A DNA stretch of 48,107 bases from Maritimibacter sp. DP1N21-5 (GTDB lineage: Bacteria; Pseudomonadota; Alphaproteobacteria; Rhodobacterales; Rhodobacteraceae), in NCBI RefSeq assembly GCF_019218295.1, contig NZ_JAHUZF010000005.1, forward strand, positions 1 to 48,107, given 5' to 3'. Below, one piece after another: positions 8,768 to 16,826 of this stretch. The notes beneath the pieces are model-generated. The model was given only the letters and a program-made list of their open reading frames with translations, had not been told where the DNA came from and searched no databases. Every line of letters starts with the position of its first letter. Position 1 is the first letter of the stretch. Both the position numbers and the translations under genes were made by a program.

Positions 8768-8895
8768 TCCGCTCCGTGTGAAAATTGCAACAGGTTTAAG
8801 GCATTCGGATTCACCCTTCGGCAACCGTTCCTGAACCGAAAATTCACCTCTCTGCGGCACCGTCCCCGAAACGAACAGACGGAAAGGATCGTGCC

Positions 8896-9186
8896 ATGAA
8901 GGTGTCCGACATCGACATTCGGGAACTGCGCCACGAAGCGCGGTTCGGCCGCTTTCTCGGCAGCGTTTCGATGCTGATCGACAGACCCGGGCAGGCGCCC
9001 CGGCGCGTGGTGTTCATCTGCCAGGCGCACAGGGCCGAAGACGCGCCGTCCTCTCTCATCACCTACGATCTTGTTACCCATGCGATTGATCAGGCGCGCG
9101 CGATGCCCGGCTTTCGTCACGGTGAGGAACAGATCGACATGGATGTCGGTGCGCGGGTGTCGACGGTTCCGATCCGCGCCGCCTGA
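8896..9186 (+). CDS. Small conserved-looking protein of unknown function
   Basis: A 96-residue soluble protein that I do not recognise. AAGGA eight bases before the ATG and coding-like GC bias support it as real. It has no signal peptide or membrane helix, one cysteine (FICQAHRAED near residue 42) and a mix of acidic and basic residues suggestive of a compact alpha/beta domain. It is divergent from clpB, with about 180 bases between them holding the clpB promoter, and sits upstream of a membrane methyltransferase-like gene in the same direction with a 39-base gap, so the two may be co-transcribed. Confidence 0.65.
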   Translation: MKVSDIDIRELRHEARFGRFLGSVSMLIDRPGQAPRRVVFICQAHRAEDAPSSLITYDLVTHAIDQARAMPGFRHGEEQIDMDVGARVSTVPIRAA

Positions 9187-9225
9187 GACGCATGGAGAAA
9201 CCGGCGCAGCGTGCTAGGCTTGGCT

Positions 9226-9921
9226 ATGGCCACATTGGACGAGATACGGGAGAAGACGACCGTCGGGCAACTGTTCGAAGGACAGGCGCAGCATCTTCTG
9301 CTCCTCGTCCTGCTGCTGGTCGCGGCGACGTGCCTCCTGACCGAGCCCCCGGAGCCTCCGCGCCTTCTGGGGTTGACGGCGCGGGGCTGGGCGCTGACCT
9401 CCATCGCCGTCGCCGTGGTGCATCAGGCCGTGGTGGCGGTGGTGTTCCGGCTGCAACTCCACCACGCGACGCTGTCCCGTCTGTTCGGCCAGAACGACCT
9501 TGCCATCTGGACTGCCGTCTTCATGCCCTTCCTCGTCCTGCGTCCCGTCACGCTCTTCTTCACGGGTTGGGCGGACCCGATCCCGATCACCGGATACCGG
9601 TTGTCGGAGATCATCATCGGCACGGCGCTGCTGGTGCCCGCGATCTGGGGTATGCATTCGACGCTCACGCAATTCACGCTCCGCCGCGCCGTCGGCGGGG
9701 ACCATTTTCGCGAAAGCATCCGCGCGCTTCCGCCGGTGAAGGGGGGTATTTTCGATTACACCGACAACGGGATGTATGGCGTCGTCTTCCTTGGTCTCTG
9801 GGGCATCGCGCTCCTGTTGGGGTCGTGGAACGCCCTCGTCGTCGCGGCCTTCCAGCACGCCTTTATCTGGGTGCATTTCTACACGGTCGAACAGCCTGAC
9901 ATGCGGCGGCTTTACGGCTGA
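9226..9921 (+). CDS. Membrane protein resembling phospholipid/isoprenylcysteine methyltransferases
   Basis: A 231-residue polytopic protein with about six hydrophobic segments. The C-terminus (VHFYTVEQPDMRRLYG) resembles the SAM-binding end of PEM2/PEMT-type phospholipid methyltransferases, where an E-Q/K-P-D-M pattern follows the last helix. A function in lipid or small-molecule methylation is therefore plausible but not certain, because the classical R-H-P-x-Y motif is not evident. The start is uncertain: ATG at 9226 lacks a clear ribosome site, and an in-frame GTG at 9211 would add five residues. It lies upstream of pyrF. Confidence 0.6.
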   Translation: MATLDEIREKTTVGQLFEGQAQHLLLLVLLLVAATCLLTEPPEPPRLLGLTARGWALTSIAVAVVHQAVVAVVFRLQLHHATLSRLFGQNDLAIWTAVFMPFLVLRPVTLFFTGWADPIPITGYRLSEIIIGTALLVPAIWGMHSTLTQFTLRRAVGGDHFRESIRALPPVKGGIFDYTDNGMYGVVFLGLWGIALLLGSWNALVVAAFQHAFIWVHFYTVEQPDMRRLYG

Positions 9922-9930
9922 GCGCCGCTT

Positions 9931-9966
9931 GATTTTCCCCGCCCGTCGCGCAAAGAGGGGAAAATC
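9931..9966. repeat. Perfect 10-bp inverted repeat upstream of pyrF
   Basis: GATTTTCCCC (9931-9940) is repeated inverted as GGGGAAAATC (9957-9966) around a 16-base spacer. It sits between the membrane protein stop and the pyrF ribosome site. No T-run follows on either strand, so it is not a standard terminator; an attenuator or protein-binding site is possible. Confidence 0.55.
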
Positions 9967-9981
9967 CTGAAAGGACCTGCC

Positions 9982-10689
9982 ATGACCGATGTTATGATGC
10001 CTGCGGACGATCGTCTGATCGTCGCGCTCGACGTGCCCAACGCCATTGCCGGGCTGGAACTGGCAACCCGCATCGGCGACGCTGCCCGTTTCTACAAGAT
10101 CGGGCTGGAGATGCTGATGGGCGGTGGCCTCGCGCTCGCCCGCGAGCTCATGGACGAGCACGGCAAGCGCATCTTCCTCGACATGAAACTCTTCGACATC
10201 GGCAACACGATCGAGGGCGCGGTGCGCGGACTGGCGGACTATGGCCTCGATTTTCTCACCGTCCACGGCGACCCCTATGTCGTGCGCGCAGCGCAAGAAG
10301 GCAAAGGCGGCTCGGACCTCAAGATCCTGGCCGTGACGATCCTGACCTCGCTCGACCGCGCCGACCTCGATGGCGCGATGATCAAGCCCGGCGACATCGC
10401 CGATCTTGTGGTCGAACGCGCGGCCAAGGCGCTTGCTGCCGGGGCCGACGGCGTCATCGCCTCGCCGCATGAGGCCGCCGCCATTCGCGCGCTGCCCGAG
10501 GCGCAGGGCAAGCTCATCGTCACCCCCGGCGTGCGCCCCGCCGGTGCCGCGCTTGGCGACCAGAAACGGGTGATGACACCGCATGACGCGCTGGCCGCCG
10601 GGGCCGATCACATCGTCGTCGGGCGCCCGGTCAACAAGGCCGCCGATCCCCGCCGCGCCGCGCAGGCGATCCTGTCGGAATTGCCGTAA
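9982..10689 (+). CDS. pyrF: Orotidine-5'-phosphate decarboxylase
   Basis: A 235-residue enzyme of usual length for bacterial PyrF. It catalyses the last step of UMP synthesis, decarboxylating OMP. The catalytic array is intact: Asp67-x-Lys69-x-x-Asp72 in FLDMKLFDIGNT, substrate lysine in YKIGLE near 39, and the phosphate-binding loop VTPGVRP near residue 177. The start is fixed by AAAGGA eight bases upstream. No other pyrimidine gene is adjacent. The upstream inverted repeat may regulate it. Confidence 0.97.
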   Translation: MTDVMMPADDRLIVALDVPNAIAGLELATRIGDAARFYKIGLEMLMGGGLALARELMDEHGKRIFLDMKLFDIGNTIEGAVRGLADYGLDFLTVHGDPYVVRAAQEGKGGSDLKILAVTILTSLDRADLDGAMIKPGDIADLVVERAAKALAAGADGVIASPHEAAAIRALPEAQGKLIVTPGVRPAGAALGDQKRVMTPHDALAAGADHIVVGRPVNKAADPRRAAQAILSELP

Positions 10690-10746
10690 CCACCTGTCGG
10701 CCGCCCGTGTTACCCTTCGTCCATCAAACGACGGGAGAGTGCAGGC

Positions 10747-11505
10747 ATGAACGACGCGGCAGGCAAGGAATTCCGAGGCAAGATCCAGGAGGTCCAGAAC
10801 GATCTAGTCCTCGAATACCTGAACGTGCGACGGGCGCTCGGCTATCTCGGGTTCGGGCTGCCCGTGGTCCTGATCCTCTATGGCGCGTTGCCCGGCACCA
10901 CCTTCGCCCCTTCGATCAGCGAGTTCTACTATACCCACATGGGCGGTGTCTTCGTCGGTGTCATGTGCGCGATCGGGGTCTTCCTCTTCACCTACAAGGG
11001 CTATCGCCGCGAACCCGGTGAAGTGCTGTCGGACAAGGTCCTGTCGCGCATCGCCGGCCTGCTGGCCATCGGGGTCGCGATCTTCCCTGTCCGGGTCGAG
11101 GCCCCCGCGCTCTGCGACGATCCCGGGATCAACCTTGGTCTGGAATGCCACCCGAACCTGCTCCACTTCGGCTCGGCCACCGGGTTCTTCCTGGCGCTCG
11201 CGATCCTGTGCATCTTCCAGTTCACCAAGGGCGACCGTCACGCGGACGGGTCGATCAGATGGACGCCCGACAACCTCATCTACGTGGGATGCGGCACGCT
11301 GATGATCCTCTGTCTCCTCGCACTCGTGCCCTACGTGCTCATCGACCAGGTGACCGAGACGCTCGCGCCGTGGAAATACATGTTCGTGATGGAAAGCCTC
11401 GCCTGCGTCGCCTTCGCGGTCGCCTGGCTGGTCAAGGGCGAGACCTTGAAGCCGGTGCGACGCGCGGTCGAAACCGTCGCGCCGTCACCGTCTTCGGAGG
11501 TCTAG
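10747..11505 (+). CDS. Polytopic membrane protein of unknown function
   Basis: A 252-residue protein with about six transmembrane segments (around 33-50, 57-80, 95-112, 135-152, 170-190, 205-222) and a charged N-terminus. The motif SISEFYYTHMGGVFVG near residues 58-73 recurs in a group of uncharacterised bacterial membrane proteins, but I cannot attach a function. Three cysteines lie in or near an outward loop (CDDPGINLGLEC near 119-130), which could form a disulfide. GGGAGA stands upstream of the ATG. It follows pyrF by 57 bases and ends head-on against the nfeD gene. Confidence 0.75.
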   Translation: MNDAAGKEFRGKIQEVQNDLVLEYLNVRRALGYLGFGLPVVLILYGALPGTTFAPSISEFYYTHMGGVFVGVMCAIGVFLFTYKGYRREPGEVLSDKVLSRIAGLLAIGVAIFPVRVEAPALCDDPGINLGLECHPNLLHFGSATGFFLALAILCIFQFTKGDRHADGSIRWTPDNLIYVGCGTLMILCLLALVPYVLIDQVTETLAPWKYMFVMESLACVAFAVAWLVKGETLKPVRRAVETVAPSPSSEV

Positions 11506-11562
11506 TCCTCGTTGATGTCACCTGAAAGAGGACGTCAGTCCTCGTTTATGTCCCGGTGAAAG
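11504..11562. repeat. Imperfect tandem duplication (33-bp period) at the nfeD 3' end
   Basis: AGTCCTCGTTGATGTC at 11504 recurs as AGTCCTCGTTTATGTC at 11537, with similarity continuing to 11528 and 11562. The period of 33 bases is eleven codons. On the minus strand the second copy lies directly after the nfeD stop and would encode a near repeat of its last residues (GDINED then TAG). Confidence 0.7.
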
Positions 11563-11810
11563 GTCTGCACCTGCCCTTTGCGCACCCCGAATGCCGCGCG
11601 CAGGATCACCCAGGCGGCGACGGAAACCACCGCAAAGATCACCAGCGACCATGCCAGCGAAAAGCCAAGGCCCAATGCGACGAGGACACCCACGACCGCC
11701 GCGCCCAGCGCGAAGCCGACAAAGATGAAGCCGGGCAGGAACAGCTCGAGGATGGCGAGGACCAGCGCCGCCGCGATCCACGCCCACCAGATGTCCCAAA
11801 GCGGCATCAT
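11535..11810 (-). CDS. NfeD-family short membrane protein
   Basis: A 91-residue protein with two or three hydrophobic segments (WDIWWAWIAAALVLAILELF, then LPGFIFVGFALGAAVVG and a third) and a short tail. This is the short NfeD form that partners SPFH/stomatin proteins in membrane microdomains. It lacks most of the C-terminal OB-fold seen in longer NfeD proteins. Its start overlaps the stop of the SPFH gene as ATGA, so the pair is coupled. A tandem duplication just after its stop suggests the gene once ended 33 bases further on. Confidence 0.85.
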   Translation of the reverse strand: MMPLWDIWWAWIAAALVLAILELFLPGFIFVGFALGAAVVGVLVALGLGFSLAWSLVIFAVVSVAAWVILRAAFGVRKGQVQTFHRDINED

Positions 11811-12700
11811 CCTCGCCCTTTCAGCATGCTGAAGGCGTTCTTGAAGGCGTCCACCGCGTCGGCGGGCAGGAGGATCGTCTGGCTGCCTTGACCGTCGCCG
11901 ACCTTGGCCAACGCCTCCACCTGTTTCAGCGCCACCTGGTATTGCGCGGCCTCCAGCCCGTTCTCGGCGATCGCCGTGGCCACGACCTGCGTCGCATAGG
12001 CTTCGGCATCCGCCTGGATGCGCCGCGCCTTGGCGGTCTGTTCGGCGGCATAGAGGTCGGCGTCGGCCTGGAGCTCCACCGCCCGCTTGCGCCCTTCGGC
12101 CTCAGTCACCTGCGCGCGGCGCGCGCGTTCGGCATTGAGCTGCTGGAGCATCGCGGACCGGGTCTGCTGGTCGAGGTTCACGTCGAGGATCTCGGCCCGC
12201 GTCACCTCGATCCCCCAATTATCGACGGCGTCCTCCACCTGCTGCTTGATCCGCTGGATCAGCTGTTGACGGTTGGACTGCACATCGTCGAGGTCCATCA
12301 TCCCGATCTCGCTCCGCACGATGCCGGCGACCGTGGTGGAGATCGCCGCGTCGATGTCACGGATGCGGTAGACCGTCTTTTCGGGCTCGAGGATGCGGTA
12401 GAATACGCTGGTTTCGACCTGCACGAGGACGTTGTCGCGGGTGATCGCGTCCTGTGAATGGGTCGGAAGCTGGCGCTCGAGGATGGAAATCCGGTGCCGG
12501 ACCCTGTCGAGGAAGGGGATGATGAAGTTGATCCCCGGCCCGAGCACCGATTGCAGGCGCCCGAAGCGCTCGACGACGAATTTCTCGGACTGCGGCACGA
12601 TCCGCACGCCCAGAAAGATCGAAACGATGATGAAGGCTGCAATAAGCAGCAGAACGACATTCGAGCCAATGAACTCGGAGAAAACGTCCTCGGGTTGCAC
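11807..12700 (-). CDS. SPFH/Band-7 (stomatin, QmcA-like) membrane protein
   Basis: A 297-residue protein with one N-terminal transmembrane helix (about 14-35), an SPFH domain (GVRIVPQSEKFVVERFGRL onward, about 35-190) and an alanine/glutamate-rich coiled coil (about 190-270). Such proteins form oligomeric scaffolds in the inner membrane and often control proteases or lipid domains. The start is a GTG at 12700 with GGGAGG nine bases upstream; an earlier GTG at 12709 directly abuts that site and is less likely. It forms a two-gene unit with the NfeD protein downstream, the usual pairing. Confidence 0.88.
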   Translation of the reverse strand: MQPEDVFSEFIGSNVVLLLIAAFIIVSIFLGVRIVPQSEKFVVERFGRLQSVLGPGINFIIPFLDRVRHRISILERQLPTHSQDAITRDNVLVQVETSVFYRILEPEKTVYRIRDIDAAISTTVAGIVRSEIGMMDLDDVQSNRQQLIQRIKQQVEDAVDNWGIEVTRAEILDVNLDQQTRSAMLQQLNAERARRAQVTEAEGRKRAVELQADADLYAAEQTAKARRIQADAEAYATQVVATAIAENGLEAAQYQVALKQVEALAKVGDGQGSQTILLPADAVDAFKNAFSMLKGRG

Positions 12701-12875
12701 GCGCGGCACCCTCCCTTTGAAATACTGTCCGCGTCATAGATAAGACGGTTTCCGGTTCAACCCAAGAGCGCATCGCGCCGGGTGATCCCTTCCTGCGTCC
12801 CAGAAACGACAGGAGCTTTGCGCCGTCGTGAAACATGTCGTAGTCTCACTTATGGAACGCAAGAAGGACGACCCG

Positions 12876-13790
12876 ATGATCCCCCATATCCGCGGGCTCC
12901 ACCATGTCACCGCTTTCGCCGGTCCCCCTCAGACCAACAACCGCTTTTTCACGGAGACGCTCGGGCTCAGGCGGGTGAAGACGACGGTGAACTTCGACAA
13001 CCCCGAGGTCTATCACCTCTACTACGGCGACGCCGAAGGAACGCCGGGCACGGTCATCACCCATTTCCCGGCTCATCATTGGAAGACCGGGGTGCGCGGC
13101 GCCGGCGAGGTGGCGGTCACCGCCTTTTCGGTGCCCAAAGGGTCGCTCGACTGGTGGCAGAGCCGGGTGGGGGGCGAGGTGACCTCGACCTTCAATGATC
13201 CGAGGCTTCTCTTTCCCGGCCCCGACGGCGAAACGCTGGCGGTCGTCGAAGCCGACGATCCCCGGCGTGGCTGGATCACATTGCCCGAGGACGTGGCGAT
13301 CCGCGGGTTTCACTCCGTCGCGCTCAAGGTGCGCGACCCGCTGCCCACGATCGAGTTGCTCTCGGCAATGGGATATCGGGAGCTAGGAGTCGAAGGGCGC
13401 ACGACTCGGATGATCATGGACGGCCCTGCCGGGGTGATCGACGTGATCGGCGCTGCCGAGGAAATCCACGCCGACTCCGGCGCCGGGTCGGTCCACCATA
13501 TCGCCTTCGCCACGCCCGACGATGCGACTCAGGCCGAGGTGCGCGATGCCGTCGTGGAGATGGGACTGAAGCCGACCGAAGTGCGCGACCGCACCTATTT
13601 CCATTCGATCTATTTCCGCGAACCGGGCGGTGTGCTCTTTGAGGTGGCGACCTGCGACATCGGGTTCGATGTGGACGAGGCCCCGACCGCGCTGGGCGAG
13701 CACCTGAAACTGCCCGACCAGCACGCCCACCTGCGCCCGCGCCTGTTGCAGACGCTCGATCCGCTGCCGGATCTGGATTTGGCCGGCTAG
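12876..13790 (+). CDS. Ring-cleaving VOC-family dioxygenase (MhqO/LinE-like)
   Basis: A 304-residue protein built of two vicinal-oxygen-chelate modules. Metal ligands are visible: histidine in LHHVTAF near residue 9-10, VHHIAFAT near 209, and glutamate in GGVLFEVATC near 253. The group cleaves hydroquinone- or catechol-like rings and is often induced by quinones. The ATG at 12876 has AAGGA eight bases upstream; upstream in-frame codons add residues with no family similarity. It stands alone between divergent SPFH/NfeD genes and convergent rluA, with which it shares a CTAG at the stop codons. The substrate is unknown. Confidence 0.85.
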   Translation: MIPHIRGLHHVTAFAGPPQTNNRFFTETLGLRRVKTTVNFDNPEVYHLYYGDAEGTPGTVITHFPAHHWKTGVRGAGEVAVTAFSVPKGSLDWWQSRVGGEVTSTFNDPRLLFPGPDGETLAVVEADDPRRGWITLPEDVAIRGFHSVALKVRDPLPTIELLSAMGYRELGVEGRTTRMIMDGPAGVIDVIGAAEEIHADSGAGSVHHIAFATPDDATQAEVRDAVVEMGLKPTEVRDRTYFHSIYFREPGGVLFEVATCDIGFDVDEAPTALGEHLKLPDQHAHLRPRLLQTLDPLPDLDLAG

Positions 13791-14434
13791 AACGGCACTT
13801 TGGACTTGTAACTCTGCATCACGCCGCCGTCCGGGTGACGGAAGCGAAGGCTTTCGGCATGGAGCATCATGCGCGGGTAATCGAGCGCAGGACCAGAGGC
13901 ATAGAAGGGATCGCCAAGGATCGGGTGCCCCAGTTCCAGCATGTGAACGCGCAGCTGGTGCGACCGCCCCGTTTGCGGGAAAAGCCGCATCCGGGTCGTC
14001 CCGCCTTCGTGCCGCATCACGCGCCAATCCGTGACGGCGGGCTTGCCGTTCTCATGGTCGACGTGCTGGAGCGGCCGGTTCGGCCAGTCCACGATCAACG
14101 GCAGGTGGATGGTCCCGGCCTCGCCCTCGACCTCGCCCCAGACCCGCGCGACATAGGTCTTCTTCGTCTGCCGCTTCTCGAACTGAAGCCCGAGGTGGCG
14201 TTGCGCATGCGGGGTCAGGGCAAAGACCATCACGCCGGAGGTGTCGCGGTCCAGCCGGTGCACGAGAAGCGCCATGGGATAGGCCGCCTGAAGCCGGGCA
14301 ATCAGGCAATCCGCCAGATGCTCGCCCTTGCCGGGGACCGACAGAAGCCCCGCCGGCTTGTCCACGACGATGACCTCGTGATCCTCGTGCAGGATCACCA
14401 GCGGGTCGGTCGGCGGGGAATAGGCGTTGTCCAT
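13787..14434 (-). CDS. rluA: RluA-family pseudouridine synthase
   Basis: A 215-residue enzyme that isomerises uridine to pseudouridine. The catalytic Asp62 is in VHRLDRDTSG, followed by family motifs KKTYVARVWG, PLIVDWPNRP and TGRSHQLRVH. Its close resemblance to E. coli RluA from the N-terminus (NAYSPPTDPLVILHED) suggests the same dual targets, 23S U746 and tRNA U32, but that is inference. The start is set by that alignment; no strong ribosome site is visible and ATG at 14443 is an alternative. It lies after the LysE exporter with a gap of about 30 bases and converges on the dioxygenase gene. Confidence 0.9.
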   Translation of the reverse strand: MDNAYSPPTDPLVILHEDHEVIVVDKPAGLLSVPGKGEHLADCLIARLQAAYPMALLVHRLDRDTSGVMVFALTPHAQRHLGLQFEKRQTKKTYVARVWGEVEGEAGTIHLPLIVDWPNRPLQHVDHENGKPAVTDWRVMRHEGGTTRMRLFPQTGRSHQLRVHMLELGHPILGDPFYASGPALDYPRMMLHAESLRFRHPDGGVMQSYKSKVPF

Positions 14435-14465
14435 GCGGCGCATGTGGCAGAGCCGGCGCCCCGGT

Positions 14466-15092
14466 TCAAGCCCGGCCTGGCGTCTCTCCCAGGAGAAGCC
14501 GGAGCGCGAGTGCGGCAAAGACCACGGCAGACAGCCGCGTCATCACCCGCCCCCGCGCGATCCTTGCCCCGGCCACGCCGGCCGCGATCCCGTAGCCGGC
14601 CGTGATCACGAAGCCGGTGACCGCGAAGCCCGCGCCGAGGAGCAGCATCTGTAGCGTGGCATTGCCGGTTTCGGGCCGTGTGAACTGAGGCAGGAAGGCG
14701 AGGATGAAGAGCGCGACCTTGGGATTGAGCGCATTGGTGACAAAGCCGCGCGCCACGGCCCGGCCCAGCCGCGTGACCCCCTGGCCGGGCATAGCGGGCG
14801 GGGCGACCCAGCTCTTGTAGGCGAGGAACAGAAGGTAGAGCGCTCCTGCGACCTTCACAAAGGTGAACGCCGCTGGCACGGCCGCCAGAAGCGCCGAAAC
14901 GCCCAGCGCCGCCAGCACCGTATGAAACAGCGCCCCGAGCGACACGCCCAGCGCGGCGGCGATCCCGGCCCCGGGTCCACCCGACGCGCCCGAGGCGGTG
15001 GCGAACATCACATCCGCGCCCGGCGTGAGATTCAGGATGATCCCCGCGCCCAGAAAGGCCAGAAGCGTCGCAGCATCGAGCCCGAGGATCAT
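14466..15092 (-). CDS. LysE/RhtB-family amino-acid exporter
   Basis: A 208-residue membrane protein with six predicted helices. The family signature GIILNLTPGADVMF is near residues 17-30 and GFVTNALNPKVALFILAFLPQF near 115-136. These carriers export amino acids such as lysine, homoserine or threonine using the proton gradient; the substrate cannot be assigned. The start overlaps the stop of the upstream GAF-domain reductase as ATGA, so the genes are translationally coupled, with thiolase as the first gene of the run. Confidence 0.92.
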   Translation of the reverse strand: MILGLDAATLLAFLGAGIILNLTPGADVMFATASGASGGPGAGIAAALGVSLGALFHTVLAALGVSALLAAVPAAFTFVKVAGALYLLFLAYKSWVAPPAMPGQGVTRLGRAVARGFVTNALNPKVALFILAFLPQFTRPETGNATLQMLLLGAGFAVTGFVITAGYGIAAGVAGARIARGRVMTRLSAVVFAALALRLLLGETPGRA

Positions 15093-15535
15093 CGCGCGAA
15101 GACCTGGGTCAGCAGCGCGCCGATTTCCTCTGCGTCCTCGGACGTGAAGGCATCGGGCCGGTCGCTGTCGATGTCGAAGACGCCGATGATCTCTCCCGCC
15201 GCGTCTCGCACCGGCAGGACGAGTTCGCTCCGCGTGGAGGACGAACAGGCGATATGACCCGGGAAGGCCTCCACATCGGGAACGAGCTGGACCTCTCCGG
15301 TCCGGGCCGCGGCCCCGCAGACGCCGCGCGCGAAGGGAATCACGAGGCAGCCGTGCCCACCTTGATAGGGCCCGATCTTGAGCAGGTCCGGCGCGACGAC
15401 GCGGTAGAACCCGGTCCAGTCGAAGCGATCGTCGAAATGGTGAACCTCGCAGGCCACCGTCGCCATAAGCGCGACGACATCCGTCTCGCCTTCGGTCAAG
15501 GCCCCGATCCTTTGCCGCAGTTCCCGGTAGTCCAT
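15089..15535 (-). CDS. msrC: Free-methionine-R-sulfoxide reductase (GAF domain, MsrC)
   Basis: A 148-residue single GAF domain enzyme that reduces free, not protein-bound, methionine-R-sulfoxide. The three functional cysteines are Cys63 (HGCLVIP), Cys73 (GVCGAAA) and Cys97 (GHIACSSS), spaced 10 and 24 as in characterised fRMsr proteins. GPYQG and FPGHIA are also hallmark segments. I used the ATG at 15535; a GTG two codons earlier is equally in frame. It lies 20 bases after the thiolase gene and is coupled to the exporter gene by ATGA. Confidence 0.92.
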   Translation of the reverse strand: MDYRELRQRIGALTEGETDVVALMATVACEVHHFDDRFDWTGFYRVVAPDLLKIGPYQGGHGCLVIPFARGVCGAAARTGEVQLVPDVEAFPGHIACSSSTRSELVLPVRDAAGEIIGVFDIDSDRPDAFTSEDAEEIGALLTQVFAR

Positions 15536-15554
15536 GATCACCCGTCCCGAAGTG

Positions 15555-16733
15555 TCAGACCCGCTCGATCGCGATGGCCGTGCCTTCGCCGCCCCCGATA
15601 CAGATGGCCGCGATGCCGCGTTTCAGCCCGCGCTTCTCCAGCGCGTTGAGCAGCGTCACCATGATCCGCGTCCCGGACGCCCCGATGGGATGGCCGAGCG
15701 CACAAGCGCCGCCGTTCACGTTCACGATTTCCCGGTCGAGCCCCATTTCATGCATGAAGGCCATGGGCACGACCGCGAAGGCCTCGTTCACCTCCCAAAG
15801 GTCCACGTCCTCCTTCCGCCAGCCCAGCTTGTCGAGGAGCTTGCGCGCCGCCGGCACAGGGGCGGTGGGGAACAGCGCTGGCGCCTGGGCGTGCGACGCA
15901 TGGCCAAGAACCCGCGCCCGGATGTTGAGCCCGGCTTTCTCTGCCGCTCCCTGCCCCGCCATGACCAACGCCGCCGCGCCGTCCGAGATGGAGGACGAGT
16001 TCGCGGGAGTCACGGTCCCGTCCTTGCGGAAGGCGGGCTTCAGTTGCGGGATCTTCTCGGGCCTTGCATTGGCGGGCTGTTCATCGGCGTCGATGGTCGT
16101 CTCGCCCTTGCGCGAGGTCACCGTAACGGGCGCAATCTCGCCGTCGAAGCCACCCTCCGCCTGCGCCTGCAGGGCGCGCGACAATGAGGCGAGCGCATAA
16201 TCGTCCTGCGCCTCGCGGGTGAACTGGAACGCCTCGGCGCAGTCTTCGGCGAAGGTGCCCATGAGGCGGCCCTTGTCATAGGCGTCCTCGAGCCCGTCGA
16301 GGAACATGTGGTCGATCACCTGACCATGCCCGATCCGCGCCCCGCCGCGCATCTTGGGCAACAGATAGGGCGCATTGGTCATACTCTCCATGCCGCCCGC
16401 GACCATGATGCCCGTCTGACCCAGCGCGATCTGATCATGCGCGATCATCGCGGCCTTCATGCCAGAGCCGCACATCTTGTTCAGCGTGGTGGCGGGCACC
16501 TCTTCGCCCAGGCCGGCGGCGAATCCGGCCTGTCGGGCCGGTGCCTGCCCCTGCCCCGCCGGCAGGACGCAACCCATGAGCACTTCCTCGATCCGGTCGG
16601 GGCTGGCGCCCGCATCGCCCAGCGCCGCCTTGATCGCGGCGCCGCCGAGCGCGCTGGCGGTCATGTCGGAGAAGACGCCCTGAAACCCGCCCATCGCCGT
16701 GCGGGACGCGCCCGCGATCACAACTTTTTCCAT
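15555..16733 (-). CDS. Acetyl-CoA acetyltransferase (thiolase)
   Basis: A 392-residue thiolase joining or splitting acetoacetyl-CoA. The nucleophile Cys88 is in LNKMCGSGMKA, the catalytic His near 347 in GGACALGHPIGASG, and the second Cys near 379 in ICIGGGEGTA. Length and motifs fit the biosynthetic degradative-type II group used in polyhydroxybutyrate or ketogenic metabolism. No phaB or ketone gene is adjacent, so the pathway is open. GGAGG before the ATG at 16733 fixes the start; an ATG four codons upstream lies within the ribosome site. Confidence 0.93.
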   Translation of the reverse strand: MEKVVIAGASRTAMGGFQGVFSDMTASALGGAAIKAALGDAGASPDRIEEVLMGCVLPAGQGQAPARQAGFAAGLGEEVPATTLNKMCGSGMKAAMIAHDQIALGQTGIMVAGGMESMTNAPYLLPKMRGGARIGHGQVIDHMFLDGLEDAYDKGRLMGTFAEDCAEAFQFTREAQDDYALASLSRALQAQAEGGFDGEIAPVTVTSRKGETTIDADEQPANARPEKIPQLKPAFRKDGTVTPANSSSISDGAAALVMAGQGAAEKAGLNIRARVLGHASHAQAPALFPTAPVPAARKLLDKLGWRKEDVDLWEVNEAFAVVPMAFMHEMGLDREIVNVNGGACALGHPIGASGTRIMVTLLNALEKRGLKRGIAAICIGGGEGTAIAIERV

Positions 16734-16826
16734 CAGATCCTCCATTTCTCCGATGCGCGGTTACGACTTGGTAAGACGCCGCGCCTAGGGTCGTGCGCAT
16801 CAAAACGCCCGAACAGGAGAATGGCA

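Noticed and set aside
9214..10611. A 465-codon frame opposite the methyltransferase-like gene and pyrF
   Set aside because: It is antisense to pyrF with its intact catalytic motif; no start signal.
16308..16826. N-terminal extension of the STAS protein (171 additional codons)
   Set aside because: The extension runs antisense through the thiolase gene; a ribosome site at 16815-16820 marks the true start.
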